The notes beneath the pieces were generated by a model. That model was not told the DNA's origin. It ran no database searches and saw nothing but the letters and a program-made list of their open reading frames with translations. Source: Clostridia bacterium (GTDB lineage: Bacteria; Bacillota; Clostridia; Oscillospirales; CAG-272). From it: a stretch of DNA of 64,000 nucleotides. The translations under genes and the position numbers were made by a program. Location: assembly GCA_017502915.1 (NCBI GenBank), contig JAFVUB010000003.1, positions 124,001 through 188,000 of the forward strand. The letters run 5' to 3'. Below are positions 49,781-58,639 of the stretch, one piece after another. How positions within the stretch are numbered: the first letter of the stretch is position 1; each line of letters starts with the position of its first letter.

Positions 49781-51139
49781 TTAACCTTTTTTGAAGTATG
49801 ACACGGCAAGATCGACCACCATTCCGTAGCTCGCAGTTCCGGCAGTGCCCTGCATTTGAAGATAGGTATCGTTAACCGCGCCCGAGATGGTTGCGGCTAT
49901 ATTATGGCGGTACTTTTCGAAGAACTCGTCGTACGCCTTCTGCTCGGCGCGCACCTCCGCGTCAAGCGAGAGGCGAACGCCGTTGTATCTCTCCACCGAT
50001 GCGGCGCGGTGACGGTAAAATCCCAGCGTCTCGGAAAGCTCGGCGTTTTCTTCAACGGCGTTTTTCAACGCCGCGTCGTTTTCAAGAGCCGAAAGAAAGT
50101 CGGTATAGCTCTTTATCTCGCCGTTTTCGGCTTCGTAAGCTGCACGGAGCGATACGATCTCGTCGTATTTGTCGACAAGAGACTTGAAGGTTGCAAAATC
50201 GTAGCACCTATTTGCGTTTACGGCTCGTGCATACGCGTTCGTAACGTATTCAAGCATATTAAGATACCCACTGTACTGAATATAGAGGTCGTCAGACGCC
50301 GTACAGGCAAGAAAGGCAATGAAGTTTGCCTCGTCCTCGCGAGCGATACCGCGCTGATGCGCCAGCTCGTGGGCTGCGGTATACGGTAACGTGTAATCCG
50401 GGAAGGCAACGTTCAGGTTAGCCTCTCCCGTGAAAAAAGAATAGACCCCGGTTATATGGGTATACGACATCAGCTCACTGAGCATGACCGGCTTGACACG
50501 GCTATACATTCTCGGCAAAAAATCATACGTCGCGCAGAGCTCGTCGTAGGCATCGAGCAAAAGGTCGTTCATTTCACCAAGCGAATACGGCATCTGAGAG
50601 AATTCGTCATCGGCGTATTTGACTGCCGAGGCGAGTTGATTGACCTGCTCTGTCAGCAGAACGGTAAGCTCATAAAGATCGTCCTCCGAAACGTCTTTTT
50701 TATCAAGACCGAGACGTCGGTCAAGCGTCGTTCCGTGATATCCCGTGCCAAGCGTCCAGACAAAAAGTATAAGAATGACCAGCGCAACGCTCATTATCTT
50801 GCCCGCAAATATCCAAACGCTTTTCCAGGTCGAGCAGTGGTTTCGGTAAGCAACTATCACGGTAACAACAAGCAGTGGGATCAGCGCAATAAGAAAGACC
50901 TCTCCCAGCGAAAAGGGCAAAATATTGGTCGGTATCGCAAGGGCGTAGCGAACGACAGCACCCACCTTTTCACAAATGAAGTCGGCAACGTCTTGGTTCA
51001 GCACGGCAACGGCGTACGCGATCGCCGAGAGTCCAAACAATATATATATTATCCTCCAGCCCCAACCGAAACGCTCTGTCTTTTCCTGGCAGCGCTCGAC
51101 GGTCTCTTCGTCGCGTGTGTTTCTTTTTATCAATTTCAT
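49781..51139 (-). CDS. DUF3810 membrane metallopeptidase-like protein
   Basis: This 452-residue protein has a basic N-terminus, three membrane helices (~28-48, ~62-100, ~108-132) and a large outside domain. The domain contains the gluzincin motif H257-E-L-A-H261 followed by EDEANF (E268/E270 as third ligand). DUF3810 proteins are predicted zinc peptidases of the envelope; the substrate is unknown. The C-terminal third is helical (EENAELSETLGFYRHRAASVERY). It overlaps the pseudouridine synthase gene by 4 bp (ATGA) and is its operon partner. Confidence 0.88.
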   Translation of the reverse strand: MKLIKRNTRDEETVERCQEKTERFGWGWRIIYILFGLSAIAYAVAVLNQDVADFICEKVGAVVRYALAIPTNILPFSLGEVFLIALIPLLVVTVIVAYRNHCSTWKSVWIFAGKIMSVALVILILFVWTLGTGYHGTTLDRRLGLDKKDVSEDDLYELTVLLTEQVNQLASAVKYADDEFSQMPYSLGEMNDLLLDAYDELCATYDFLPRMYSRVKPVMLSELMSYTHITGVYSFFTGEANLNVAFPDYTLPYTAAHELAHQRGIAREDEANFIAFLACTASDDLYIQYSGYLNMLEYVTNAYARAVNANRCYDFATFKSLVDKYDEIVSLRAAYEAENGEIKSYTDFLSALENDAALKNAVEENAELSETLGFYRHRAASVERYNGVRLSLDAEVRAEQKAYDEFFEKYRHNIAATISGAVNDTYLQMQGTAGTASYGMVVDLAVSYFKKG

Positions 51140-52059
51140 ATCTTTTCTTTCTTAAAATATTCGTTAACGCAGCCATAGCTCTCCAGCACGGCTGCCATAT
51201 CGTCCGGCAACGGAGCCTCAACCGTCACGGTCTCGCCGTCAGACGGACGTCTGAAGGTCAATCGGTAGGCGTGCAGCGCCTGACGGTCTATAACGTCGCT
51301 ATCCCGCCCGTAAAGCCCGTCACCGAGTATCGGGTGGCCGAGATTCGCCATATGAACGCGAAGCTGATGTGTTCGTCCCGTTTTGGGAGAGAGCTCAACG
51401 AGAGAGATGCCGTTTCCCGAATATACGGTTCGGTACTCGGTCAGGGCGCTCTGCGCCCCCTCGGCGTCACTGTCGCACACCTCGCGGACGATAATGCTCT
51501 CGGCACTTCGACGCAGGCTTTTATCAACGATGCCCGCCCCCGTCAGCTCGCCCTCAAGAACGGCAAGATACTCCTTCTCCATTCTTCGATTCAGCATTTC
51601 GGTATACATCATCGAGGCGGCTCGGGCGTGCTTTGCCACCATAACGACGCCGCTGGTGTTTCGGTCGAGTCGGTTCACGGGACGAAAAACGAAGGGTCTT
51701 TCCTGCTTCACATAGTAAAATGCCAGCGCGTTTGCAAGCGTATCGTAGTGATGCCCGTGAGACGGATGAGTCGGCATAAAGGGCGGCTTATTGCAAACCA
51801 CGAGATCGTCGTCCTCGTATATTATCGAAAGAGGAAGCTCGACCGGCTCTGCGGATTCTCCCGACTGAGCATCCTCAATAGCGAGCCCAACAACGTCGCC
51901 CGCCTTGAGCTGATAGCGAACGGTGACCGGCGCGCCGTTTACCGTGATGCCTCCTTCGAGCCTCTTGAGGTGCGCCGACTGCTTTGACGATATCTTGAGC
52001 TTTTTCAGATAGCTTCTCAAAAGAAGACCGTTTCCGTCATCTCCGACGATAAATTCCAT
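51136..52059 (-). CDS. RluA/RluD-family 23S rRNA-type pseudouridine synthase
   Basis: This 307-residue protein has an N-terminal S4-like RNA-binding region (~13-60; HLKRLEGGITVNGAPV) and the catalytic domain with D132 in VNRLDRNTSG, the family nucleophile motif (N instead of the usual H before RLD). LSPKTGRTHQLRVHMANLGHPILGD is diagnostic. The exact target base cannot be read from sequence. GGAGG precedes the ATG, and a promoter lies at 52086-52114. Confidence 0.93.
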   Translation of the reverse strand: MEFIVGDDGNGLLLRSYLKKLKISSKQSAHLKRLEGGITVNGAPVTVRYQLKAGDVVGLAIEDAQSGESAEPVELPLSIIYEDDDLVVCNKPPFMPTHPSHGHHYDTLANALAFYYVKQERPFVFRPVNRLDRNTSGVVMVAKHARAASMMYTEMLNRRMEKEYLAVLEGELTGAGIVDKSLRRSAESIIVREVCDSDAEGAQSALTEYRTVYSGNGISLVELSPKTGRTHQLRVHMANLGHPILGDGLYGRDSDVIDRQALHAYRLTFRRPSDGETVTVEAPLPDDMAAVLESYGCVNEYFKKEKI

Positions 52060-52085
52060 AACGCACCTCCTATTTTGATAACTAT

Positions 52086-52114
52086 ATTATACCACTGTGC
52101 ATCGTTCAATACAA
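52086..52114 (-). promoter_or_regulatory. Sigma-A promoter for the pseudouridine synthase operon
   Basis: On the minus strand it reads TTGTAT, 17 bp, TATAAT. Confidence 0.75.
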
Positions 52115-52135
52115 TGGTTTTTTATTATGGACAAT

Positions 52136-52161
52136 AAAAAAAGCCGTAATTTTTAACGGCT
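52136..52161 (-). terminator. Second (backup) terminator after the candidate small RNA
   Basis: AGCCGT pairs with ACGGCT around an 8-nt A/T loop, followed by TTTTTT on the minus strand. It lies just downstream of the main sRNA terminator. Confidence 0.7.
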
Positions 52162-52171
52162 GAAAATTCAC

Positions 52172-52343
52172 AAAAACAAAAAGGGCGGCTCGGGCGACAA
52201 TGGGGGGATCGCGCCCGAGCCTGGTTCGTCAATTCCGCCAAATCTTTTCGGCAGCAAACGAACAAACTTTAAAGCATCCGGCATAGAGGGGGGCGCCGGA
52301 AGCCAAGAAGTTTCAAAGGTTATTGGGTTTTGGTGACTTTGAC
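52172..52343 (-). ncRNA. Candidate structured small RNA with two C-rich loops
   Basis: A ~170-nt intergenic transcript unit on the minus strand has its own promoter (52347-52375) and a strong terminator. Four hairpins are visible: TCAAAG/CTTTGA at the 5' end; AAACTT/AAGTTT enclosing TCCGGC/GCCGGA, whose loop reads GCCCCCCTCTAT; GTTCGT/ACGAAC (52224-52263) with an inner GCC/GGC stem; and the terminator stem GGCTCGGGCG/CGCCCGAGCC, whose loop also holds six C (52202-52207). C-rich loops are a common targeting device in Firmicutes sRNAs. It lies in the 369-bp gap between sigF and the pseudouridine synthase. I do not recognise a named family. Confidence 0.6.
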
Positions 52344-52346
52344 CAC

Positions 52347-52375
52347 ATTTTAGCACAACTTACAATTTTTTTCAA
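52347..52375 (-). promoter_or_regulatory. Sigma-A promoter for the candidate small RNA
   Basis: On the minus strand it reads TTGAAA, 17 bp, TAAAAT. No terminator separates it from sigF, so the RNA could also be made as the 3' end of the spoIIA transcript. Confidence 0.7.
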
Positions 52376-52428
52376 CCTTTACTGTTGCTGTATTTACATT
52401 TTATTCACCAAAATTTGTCAGTTTGTTG

Positions 52429-53187
52429 TTAAATCAGCTCGCTTTTTAGAAATTCAAGTATCCTTTTTTCCTCTCGCGAGACCTTGACCTGAGATAGACC
52501 AAGCTCATCTGCCGTTTGCTGTTGGGTCATATTCCGGAAATATCGAAGCAAAACTATCCTTCTGTGAAGCTCGGAAAGTCTGTCTATTGCCTGCCCGAGG
52601 GCAACTCGGTCTCTCGTCTTTTCTATGTCGTTTTCGGGGTCGGGCAGACGGCTTTCGAGCGACATCGCGCCTTCTGCATCTCCTCCCTCAGACAATGAAT
52701 ACACCGGTGATATGGAGTCGAGCGCCATCGCCGCCTCCTCGGGAGTCGTTGAGCACAGGCTTGCCAGCTCTCCTATCGTCGGATCTCTCCCCTGCTCGTT
52801 CATAATACGCGTCCTCGCGCCGAGAAGCTCCATTCCAAGCTTCTTCTGCTGACGCCCCACGCGAATGAGTCCGTCGTCCCGAAGGCAACGCTTTATCTCC
52901 CCAACTATAAGGGGCACGGCGTAGGTTGAAAAAGCAAACCCTCGGTCACTGTCAAAGCTTCTCGCCGCCTTGATGAGTCCTATGGTTCCTATTTGGATAA
53001 GGTCTTCAAGCTCGATCCCTCTCCCCCTGAAGCGGACGGCAAGCGAGCGAACAAGACCCGAGTTTGCCTCAACTATCTCGGCTTCGGCATCACGGTCTCC
53101 CGCCTGCGCTCTTTGTATGAGAAGCGCGTTCTTGCCGTATTTTTCGTCCGACGTTCGGTCCGCCGTCAAAGCAAAGGCCACCTCCAT
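52429..53187 (-). CDS. sigF: Sporulation sigma factor SigF (SpoIIAC)
   Basis: SigF directs forespore transcription. This 252-residue sigma-70 protein has region 2 (ELEDLIQIGTIGLIKAARSFDSDRGFAFSTYAVPLIVGEIKR), region 3 and region 4 (MTQQQTADELGLSQVKVSREEKRIL). Its position directly after spoIIAA-spoIIAB identifies it as SigF rather than SigG or SigB. The start shares one base with the spoIIAB stop (TAATG). Confidence 0.96.
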   Translation of the reverse strand: MEVAFALTADRTSDEKYGKNALLIQRAQAGDRDAEAEIVEANSGLVRSLAVRFRGRGIELEDLIQIGTIGLIKAARSFDSDRGFAFSTYAVPLIVGEIKRCLRDDGLIRVGRQQKKLGMELLGARTRIMNEQGRDPTIGELASLCSTTPEEAAMALDSISPVYSLSEGGDAEGAMSLESRLPDPENDIEKTRDRVALGQAIDRLSELHRRIVLLRYFRNMTQQQTADELGLSQVKVSREEKRILEFLKSELI

Positions 53188-53651
53188 TATGCATCTGTCT
53201 TACGTCCGCCAAATCTTTTTATAAGCGTCACCGTAGTTCCGACGCCCATCTTCGAACGAACCTTGACCTTATCGCAAAAGCTTTCCATAACGGTAAAGCC
53301 CAGACCCGAGCGCTCGCTCTCGGCGTCGGTCGTGTACAATGGCTGAAGCGCCTGCTTTACATCCTCAATACCGCATCCGCGGTCGCGTATCTCGATCTTG
53401 GCGTAGCCGTCCGAGCTCAGAGAAACCGTTATGTATATGAGCCCCACACGGTCGCGGTAGGCGTGTACCGTACAGTTTGTGACCGCCTCCGAAACGGCGC
53501 ACTTTATATCCGCAAGCTCGGTCGATGCCGGGTCGAGCTGTGAGCAAAAGGCGGCAACCGCCGCGCGAGCCATGCTCTCATTGACCGAAAGCGACGGTAA
53601 GACCAGCTTCATCGTGTTCTTTATACTGCCCGTCATATCCTTTTTTCTCAT
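53187..53651 (-). CDS. spoIIAB: Anti-sigma F factor SpoIIAB
   Basis: SpoIIAB binds and inhibits SigF and phosphorylates SpoIIAA. This 154-residue GHKL kinase has the N box EAVTNCTVHAY, the G1 box IEIRDRGCGIEDV and the G2 stretch SERSGLGFTVMESF. ATG 53651 overlaps the spoIIAA stop (ATGA), better than the internal ATG at 53636, whose AAAAGG is too close. Second gene of the spoIIA operon. Confidence 0.96.
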   Translation of the reverse strand: MRKKDMTGSIKNTMKLVLPSLSVNESMARAAVAAFCSQLDPASTELADIKCAVSEAVTNCTVHAYRDRVGLIYITVSLSSDGYAKIEIRDRGCGIEDVKQALQPLYTTDAESERSGLGFTVMESFCDKVKVRSKMGVGTTVTLIKRFGGRKTDA

Positions 53652-53983
53652 TTTTTCTCTGTCCTTTCTATTGAAATTATCCTTTCAAGCCCCGCAAGGG
53701 ATATTATCTTCTCCACCCTCTCGTTCGGGTCGAGAAGCACTATCTCTCCCCCGAGCTTTTTCAAAAGAGCGTAACGACCCATTATGAATCCAAGCCCCGA
53801 GCTATCCATAAACTCTATTCCCGAAAGATCGAGCGCGACCGAAGCCGGTCTGTGACGGTATATAAGCTCGTCAGCCGCCCCTCGCAAGGATAGGGCGCTA
53901 TGATGGTCTATCTCTCCCGAAAGACGTATCGTCATTCGCCGGTCCGAGATAGAGTGTGTAAGTATTCCTTCACTTTTTATCAT
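53648..53983 (-). CDS. spoIIAA: Anti-sigma F factor antagonist SpoIIAA
   Basis: SpoIIAA releases SigF from SpoIIAB when unphosphorylated. This 111-residue STAS-domain protein has the phosphorylated serine motif MDSSGLG (S61) and the typical GEIDHHSA N-terminus. GAAAGGA precedes the ATG. A TATAAT lies ~36 bp upstream (minus strand, near 54013) with only a poor -35, and I saw no clear sigma-H boxes, although spoIIA is sigma-H-dependent in Bacillus. Confidence 0.95.
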   Translation of the reverse strand: MIKSEGILTHSISDRRMTIRLSGEIDHHSALSLRGAADELIYRHRPASVALDLSGIEFMDSSGLGFIMGRYALLKKLGGEIVLLDPNERVEKIISLAGLERIISIERTEKK

Positions 53984-54107
53984 TTTGAATGTCCTTTCTT
54001 TTTTTGGTTAATTATACAACCGAAAGCTTGCGAAAGGCGTCGCAAACTGACGGCAAAGCAAAAAAAGTTTGCCTCTCAAGGAGACGTCAATAAAGACGCT
54101 CGGTATA

Positions 54108-54136
54108 TTGACATTTGGTGATTATGTTGGTATAAT
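54108..54136 (+). promoter_or_regulatory. Sigma-A promoter for phosphofructokinase
   Basis: It reads TTGACA, 17 bp, TATAAT. Confidence 0.85.
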
Positions 54137-54168
54137 AAATGCGAAATACGTTTTACGAGGTGACAACC

Positions 54169-55398
54169 ATGTCAATGCTAAAAGGAAACGCTGTAGTCGG
54201 TCAGTCCGGAGGCCCCACTGCCGCTATAAACGCAACCCTTTCGGGCGTCATTCGCGGCGCTCTCGCTCACAGTGACGTCATTCCCACCATCTACGGAATG
54301 AGAAACGGAGTTGACGGTCTTCTGCGCGAGGATCTCATCAATCTTTCCGAAATATTCAACGAGAAAAAGCTCACCGATCTTGAAAACACCCCCGCCGCCG
54401 CTCTCGGCTCCTGCCGCCGCAAGCTCCCGAAGCCCGGCGAGAACGACGCCGTTTACGAAAAGCTGCTTGAAATATTCAAGAAAAACGATATCCGTTATTT
54501 CTTCTACATAGGCGGAAACGACTCTATGGACACCGTTGCCAAGCTCTCGGCGTATACAGCCGAGAACGACTACGAAATGCGCATTATAGGCGTTCCTAAG
54601 ACGATCGACAACGACCTCGTGGTCACCGATCACACCCCCGGCTTCGGCTCGGCGGCTAAGTACATTGCCGTGACGATTCAAGAGATCATCCGCGACTGCG
54701 CGGTATACACCACTCCCGCCGTCACGGTCGTTGAGATCATGGGTCGCGATGCCGGTTGGCTGACCGCCGCCTCGGCTATCGGCCGCGCCGTCAACGGAAT
54801 CTCGCCCGATCTCGTTTATCTGCCCGAAAGAGCCTTTGATATGGACAAGTTCTTCTGCGACGTCAAGGCGTGTCTCGACCGTCACCCGAACGTCGTTATC
54901 GCCGTTTCGGAGGGCGTTCGCTTTGCCGACGGACGCTACGTTGGCGAGGGAACGCAAAGCGGTGTTGCCGACGCGTTCGGACACAAATATCTTTCGGGAA
55001 CAGGCAAAGCGCTTGAGCTTGCCGTTAAGGAAAAATTCGGTTGCAAGGTCCGCTCGGTCGAGCTGAATATCTGCCAGCGCGCCGCGGCACATCTGCAGTC
55101 AAAAACCGACATCGACGAGTCTGTTCGCGTTGGCAAGGGTGCGGTAGACGCCGCTGTCTCGGGCATCACCCGCGAGATGATGACCATTGATCGCGTGTCC
55201 GACGCTCCGTATCGAGCCGAAATAGGACACTCGGACGTATCAAAGATCGCAAACCTCATCAAGAAGGTCAACGACGAGTTCATCAACGCCGAGGGCAACA
55301 ACATCACCGATGCAGGAATAAACTATCTTCTCCCGCTGATAGCAGGCGAGACCGCCCCCGAGTGGAAAGACGGTCTGCCGGTCTATTGCATACTTTGA
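54169..55398 (+). CDS. pfp: 6-phosphofructokinase, probably PPi-dependent
   Basis: This 409-residue enzyme interconverts fructose-6-phosphate and fructose-1,6-bisphosphate. It has the PFK core GQSGGPTAAINATLSGVI, GGNDSMDT (in place of the ATP-type GGDGS), VPKTIDNDL (Lys where ATP enzymes have Gly) and EIMGRDAGWL. These two changes and the length point to pyrophosphate as phosphoryl donor, which allows reversible flux. ATG 54169 follows GAGGTGACAACC; the frame is open from 54139 without a ribosome binding site. The SDR gene follows after 4 bp. Confidence 0.93.
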   Translation: MSMLKGNAVVGQSGGPTAAINATLSGVIRGALAHSDVIPTIYGMRNGVDGLLREDLINLSEIFNEKKLTDLENTPAAALGSCRRKLPKPGENDAVYEKLLEIFKKNDIRYFFYIGGNDSMDTVAKLSAYTAENDYEMRIIGVPKTIDNDLVVTDHTPGFGSAAKYIAVTIQEIIRDCAVYTTPAVTVVEIMGRDAGWLTAASAIGRAVNGISPDLVYLPERAFDMDKFFCDVKACLDRHPNVVIAVSEGVRFADGRYVGEGTQSGVADAFGHKYLSGTGKALELAVKEKFGCKVRSVELNICQRAAAHLQSKTDIDESVRVGKGAVDAAVSGITREMMTIDRVSDAPYRAEIGHSDVSKIANLIKKVNDEFINAEGNNITDAGINYLLPLIAGETAPEWKDGLPVYCIL

Positions 55399-55402
55399 AG
55401 CC

Positions 55403-56161
55403 ATGAAAATAGCAGTTATAACCGGTGCGTCCTCCGGAATGGGACGCGAGTTCGTTCTGCAGCTTGACCGAGATCAGCAGTTCGACGAGATATGGGTTCT
55501 GGCTCGCCGCCGCGAAGTCCTTGAAGCGCTCGGTCAGGAGACCCGCGCCAAGATCCGCGCGATCCCTTGCGATCTGACAAAAACCGAAAGCGTTGACGCC
55601 TATGCATCACTGCTTGAGGAGGTCAAGCCCGAGGTTTCTGTTCTCGTCAACGCCGGAGGCTTTGGTCAATTCGGCGCCTTCGTTGATATTCCGCTTGAAA
55701 CTCAGCTTGAAATGATCGACCTCAACGACAAGGCGCTGGTCGCTATGACCTACCGTACCCTTCCCTATATGACCGACGGCTCGGTCATATATCAGCTCGG
55801 CTCGCTTTCCGCCTTCCAGCCCGTGCCGTACATCGGCGTATACGGCGCCTCCAAGGCGTTCGTTATGAGCTTTTCCCGTTCGCTGAACGTTGAGCTGAAA
55901 AAGCGCGGTATCAAAGTCATGGCGGTCTGCCCCGGTTGGGTTAGGACCGATTTCTTCAACCGTGCCGTCACCGACGATACGATTACCTATTACAACCGTT
56001 ACTACACCGCTGAGGAGGTCGTTCGCCGCGCTCTTCGCGATATGAAGCGAGGTCGCGACGTTTCGGTCTGCGGTAAGCAGATCCGAGCGCAGGTCCTACT
56101 TACAAAGCTTCTGCCGCACAGACTCGTTATGAAGATCTGGTGCAAGCAGCAAAAAAAGTGA
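55403..56161 (+). CDS. Short-chain dehydrogenase/reductase (SDR)
   Basis: This 252-residue classical SDR has a Rossmann start ITGASSGMGREF, LVNAGGFGQFG, the catalytic serine region YQLGSLSAFQP and YGASKAF (Tyr and Lys of the active site), then CPGWVRTDFF. RR at ~37-38 (LARRREVL) suggests NADP(H) preference. The C-terminus is basic. The substrate is unknown. It is cotranscribed with pfp and followed by a terminator. Confidence 0.9.
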   Translation: MKIAVITGASSGMGREFVLQLDRDQQFDEIWVLARRREVLEALGQETRAKIRAIPCDLTKTESVDAYASLLEEVKPEVSVLVNAGGFGQFGAFVDIPLETQLEMIDLNDKALVAMTYRTLPYMTDGSVIYQLGSLSAFQPVPYIGVYGASKAFVMSFSRSLNVELKKRGIKVMAVCPGWVRTDFFNRAVTDDTITYYNRYYTAEEVVRRALRDMKRGRDVSVCGKQIRAQVLLTKLLPHRLVMKIWCKQQKK

Positions 56162-56168
56162 AAAACCC

Positions 56169-56206
56169 ACCGTCCGCGTCGTAAAACGGCGCGGACGGTC
56201 ATTTTT
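56169..56206 (+). terminator. Terminator of pfp-SDR operon
   Basis: ACCGTCCGCG pairs with CGCGGACGGT, then CATTTTTG. Confidence 0.9.
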
Positions 56207-56283
56207 GTTATCAACATCCAAATCGAATGATAAAATAATAACTATTTTGTCAAAAAAATTCATAACAATAATGCGCTTATAAA

Positions 56284-56312
56284 TTGACAAAAGGCGTGTT
56301 TTTTGATATAAT
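56284..56312 (+). promoter_or_regulatory. Sigma-A promoter of the NuoE/NuoF-like operon
   Basis: It reads TTGACA, 17 bp, TATAAT. Confidence 0.85.
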
Positions 56313-56351
56313 ATAGAATTATTAAGCAAGTTTTTTTCCGGAGGTTGCAAA

Positions 56352-56846
56352 ATGAATAAAAATGCAAACATACAAAACGATCTGACAATGCTCGATCCTA
56401 TATTTGAGCGTTATGCAGGACAGTTCGGCTCGCTGATAACCATTCTTCAGGAGGCACAGGATATTTACGGTTACCTGCCCGACGACGTGCTGGCTTGCAT
56501 CGCCGAGCACACCGGCAACAGTCCCGCTCACGTCAGAGGCGTTGCCACCTTCTATACGCAGTTCCGCTTCACGCCTGCGGGCAAGTATCTGATCCAGCTC
56601 TGCAAGGGCACTGCCTGCCACGTTAACGGCGCCGAGCGCCTTGCGACCTCGCTTCGCGAGCTTCTCGGTATCGGGGACGGTGAGACGACCGAGGACGGTC
56701 TCTTCTCGCTGAACTTCGTTGCCTGCCTCGGTTGCTGCTCGCTCTCGCCCGTCATTATGATAAACGGCGAGGCTTACGGCTCAATGACTCCCGCCAAGCT
56801 TTCGGTTCTGATAGCCGATATAAAGGCTAAAGAGCTGCAGAACTGA
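56352..56846 (+). CDS. NuoE/HydC-like [2Fe-2S] thioredoxin-fold subunit
   Basis: This 164-residue protein has the NuoE fold: an N-terminal helical part (RYAGQFGSLITILQEAQDIYGYLPDDVL, then GVATFYTQFRF) and the thioredoxin-like part with four cysteines for one [2Fe-2S] cluster (CKGTAC and CLGCC motifs). It passes electrons to or from the flavin subunit encoded next. First gene of a three-subunit cluster, cytoplasmic, with no quinone-binding or membrane subunit encoded nearby. Confidence 0.93.
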   Translation: MNKNANIQNDLTMLDPIFERYAGQFGSLITILQEAQDIYGYLPDDVLACIAEHTGNSPAHVRGVATFYTQFRFTPAGKYLIQLCKGTACHVNGAERLATSLRELLGIGDGETTEDGLFSLNFVACLGCCSLSPVIMINGEAYGSMTPAKLSVLIADIKAKELQN

Positions 56847-56887
56847 ATCTCTTATATAAAAACATTCCACACGAAAGGTTTAAGCAT

Positions 56888-58639
56888 ATGAAAATAGTTA
56901 TAGGTCAGGGCAGCTGCGGTCTTGCCGCCGGCGCCGGAAAGGTCTTTGACGCCGTAAGTGAGGAGCTCAAGAAATTAAATTCCGATATAGTTCCCGGCGT
57001 TGTCGGTTGTATAGGTATGTGTTATCTCGAGCCTATCGTCGACATTTACGACGATAACGGCGCGCTTCATCGTCTCGTTTGCGTCAAGCCCACCGACGCT
57101 CCGAGCATTGCCGCCGCACTTTGCGGTGATCTTGATGCCGTGAAGTCTCTCGAGATCAGTCCCGAGGATAGCTCCTTCCTCGAAAAGCAGTACCGCATCG
57201 CGCTTCGCAACTGCGGTATCATAGATCCTTGCAGTATAGATGCATACATATCGGTCGGCGGTTATTCGTCGATCACCAAGATACTTTCGTCTATGACTCC
57301 CGAAGCCGTTATAGACGAGATCAAGACCTCGGGTCTTGCCGGACGCGGCGGTGCGGGATTCCCCACTTGGTTCAAGTGGAACGCCGCACGTCAGTCGGTC
57401 AGCGACCACAAATATATGATCTGCAACGCCGACGAGGGCGACCCCGGCGCGTTTATGGACCGTGCCGTTATCGAGTCCGACCCTCATAGCCTTATCGAAG
57501 GCATGCTGATCGGAGCTTACGCCATCGGTGCTGAGGAGATGATCGTTTACGTTCGCGCCGAGTATCCTCTCGCGGTCATTCGACTCAAGGAGGCTATCAA
57601 GCAGGCTCGCGAGCGCGGATACCTCGGCAAGAACATTCTCGGAAGCTCTTTCTCTTGCGATATGAGAATAAAAATGGGTGCCGGAGCCTTCGTTTGCGGA
57701 GAGGAGACCGCTCTTATCGAGTCGCTTGAGGGTAACCGCGGTATGCCGCGTCTCAAGCCCCCTTTCCCGGCTCAGAGCGGATATAAGAGCGAGCCCTCGA
57801 ACATAAACAACGTTGAGACCTTTGCAAATATCGCTTGGATAATTCAGAATGGCGGAGAGAAGTTTGCCGCTCTCGGAACACCCGACAGCCGCGGAACCAA
57901 GGTATTCGCACTGACCGGTAAGATCAAGCGCGGAGGACTCGTTGAGGTTCCCATGGGAATGACCCTGCGCGACGTTATTTTTGACATCGGCGGCGGTCTG
58001 CGCGACGGACGCGAGTTCAAGGCAGTCCAGCTCGGAGGTCCTTCGGGCGGTTGTATTCCCGCATCTCTGATAGATACCGTTATCGACTACAAGAAGCTGG
58101 GTGCAACCGGAGCTATTATGGGCTCGGGCGGAATGGTCGTTATGGACGAGGGAACCTGTATGGTCGGAATGGCGAAGTTCTTCCTTGACTTCACCGCCAA
58201 GGAGTCCTGCGGTAAGTGCGTTCACTGCCGTATCGGCACCAAGCGTATGCAGGAGATCCTGACCCGTATCGTTGAGGGCAACGGACGCGAGGGAGACATT
58301 GATCTGCTGCTCGAGCTCTGCACCGCCATCAAGGACGGCGCGCTCTGCGGTCTCGGTCAGACGGCTCCCAACCCCGTTCTCACCACTATCAAGTATTTCC
58401 GCGACGAATACGAGGCACATATCAACGACAAGAAGTGCCCCGCTCACGAATGTGCCGCGCTTCTGACCTATAAGATCGATGCCGACAAGTGCCGCGGATG
58501 TACCCTTTGCGCCAAGAACTGCCCCGTTGAGGCGATCAACGGTCAGTTGAAGGCGGCACACACCATTGACACCGAGAAATGCATCCGTTGCGGTCAGTGC
58601 GTCAAGCTCTGTAAGTTCGGCGCTATCTCGATCGAGTAA
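56888..58639 (+). CDS. NuoF/HydB-like NAD(P)H:acceptor flavin subunit
   Basis: This 583-residue protein has, in order, an N-terminal thioredoxin-like [2Fe-2S] domain (VGCIGMC), the FMN/NADH domain (GLAGRGGAGFPTWFKW, ICNADEGDPGAFMDR, GAGAFVCGEETALIESLEG), an SLBB domain, the NuoF [4Fe-4S] motif SCGKCVHCRIGTKRM with a distal Cys, and two C-terminal ferredoxin-type [4Fe-4S] motifs (CRGCTLCAKNCP and CIRCGQCVKLC). This is the layout of HydB/HndC of electron-bifurcating hydrogenases and formate dehydrogenases. It is the NAD(H) site of the complex. Confidence 0.94.
   Translation: MKIVIGQGSCGLAAGAGKVFDAVSEELKKLNSDIVPGVVGCIGMCYLEPIVDIYDDNGALHRLVCVKPTDAPSIAAALCGDLDAVKSLEISPEDSSFLEKQYRIALRNCGIIDPCSIDAYISVGGYSSITKILSSMTPEAVIDEIKTSGLAGRGGAGFPTWFKWNAARQSVSDHKYMICNADEGDPGAFMDRAVIESDPHSLIEGMLIGAYAIGAEEMIVYVRAEYPLAVIRLKEAIKQARERGYLGKNILGSSFSCDMRIKMGAGAFVCGEETALIESLEGNRGMPRLKPPFPAQSGYKSEPSNINNVETFANIAWIIQNGGEKFAALGTPDSRGTKVFALTGKIKRGGLVEVPMGMTLRDVIFDIGGGLRDGREFKAVQLGGPSGGCIPASLIDTVIDYKKLGATGAIMGSGGMVVMDEGTCMVGMAKFFLDFTAKESCGKCVHCRIGTKRMQEILTRIVEGNGREGDIDLLLELCTAIKDGALCGLGQTAPNPVLTTIKYFRDEYEAHINDKKCPAHECAALLTYKIDADKCRGCTLCAKNCPVEAINGQLKAAHTIDTEKCIRCGQCVKLCKFGAISIE

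Noticed and set aside
52172-52343. 6S RNA as identity of the candidate small RNA
   Set aside because: 6S RNA is one long hairpin with a central bubble; here there are four separate hairpins and no closing stem between the two ends.
52168-52356. A 62-residue minus-strand frame across the small RNA
   Set aside because: Its start codon lies upstream of the predicted transcription start, overlapping the -10 region, it has no ribosome binding site and its proline-rich content comes from the C-rich hairpins.
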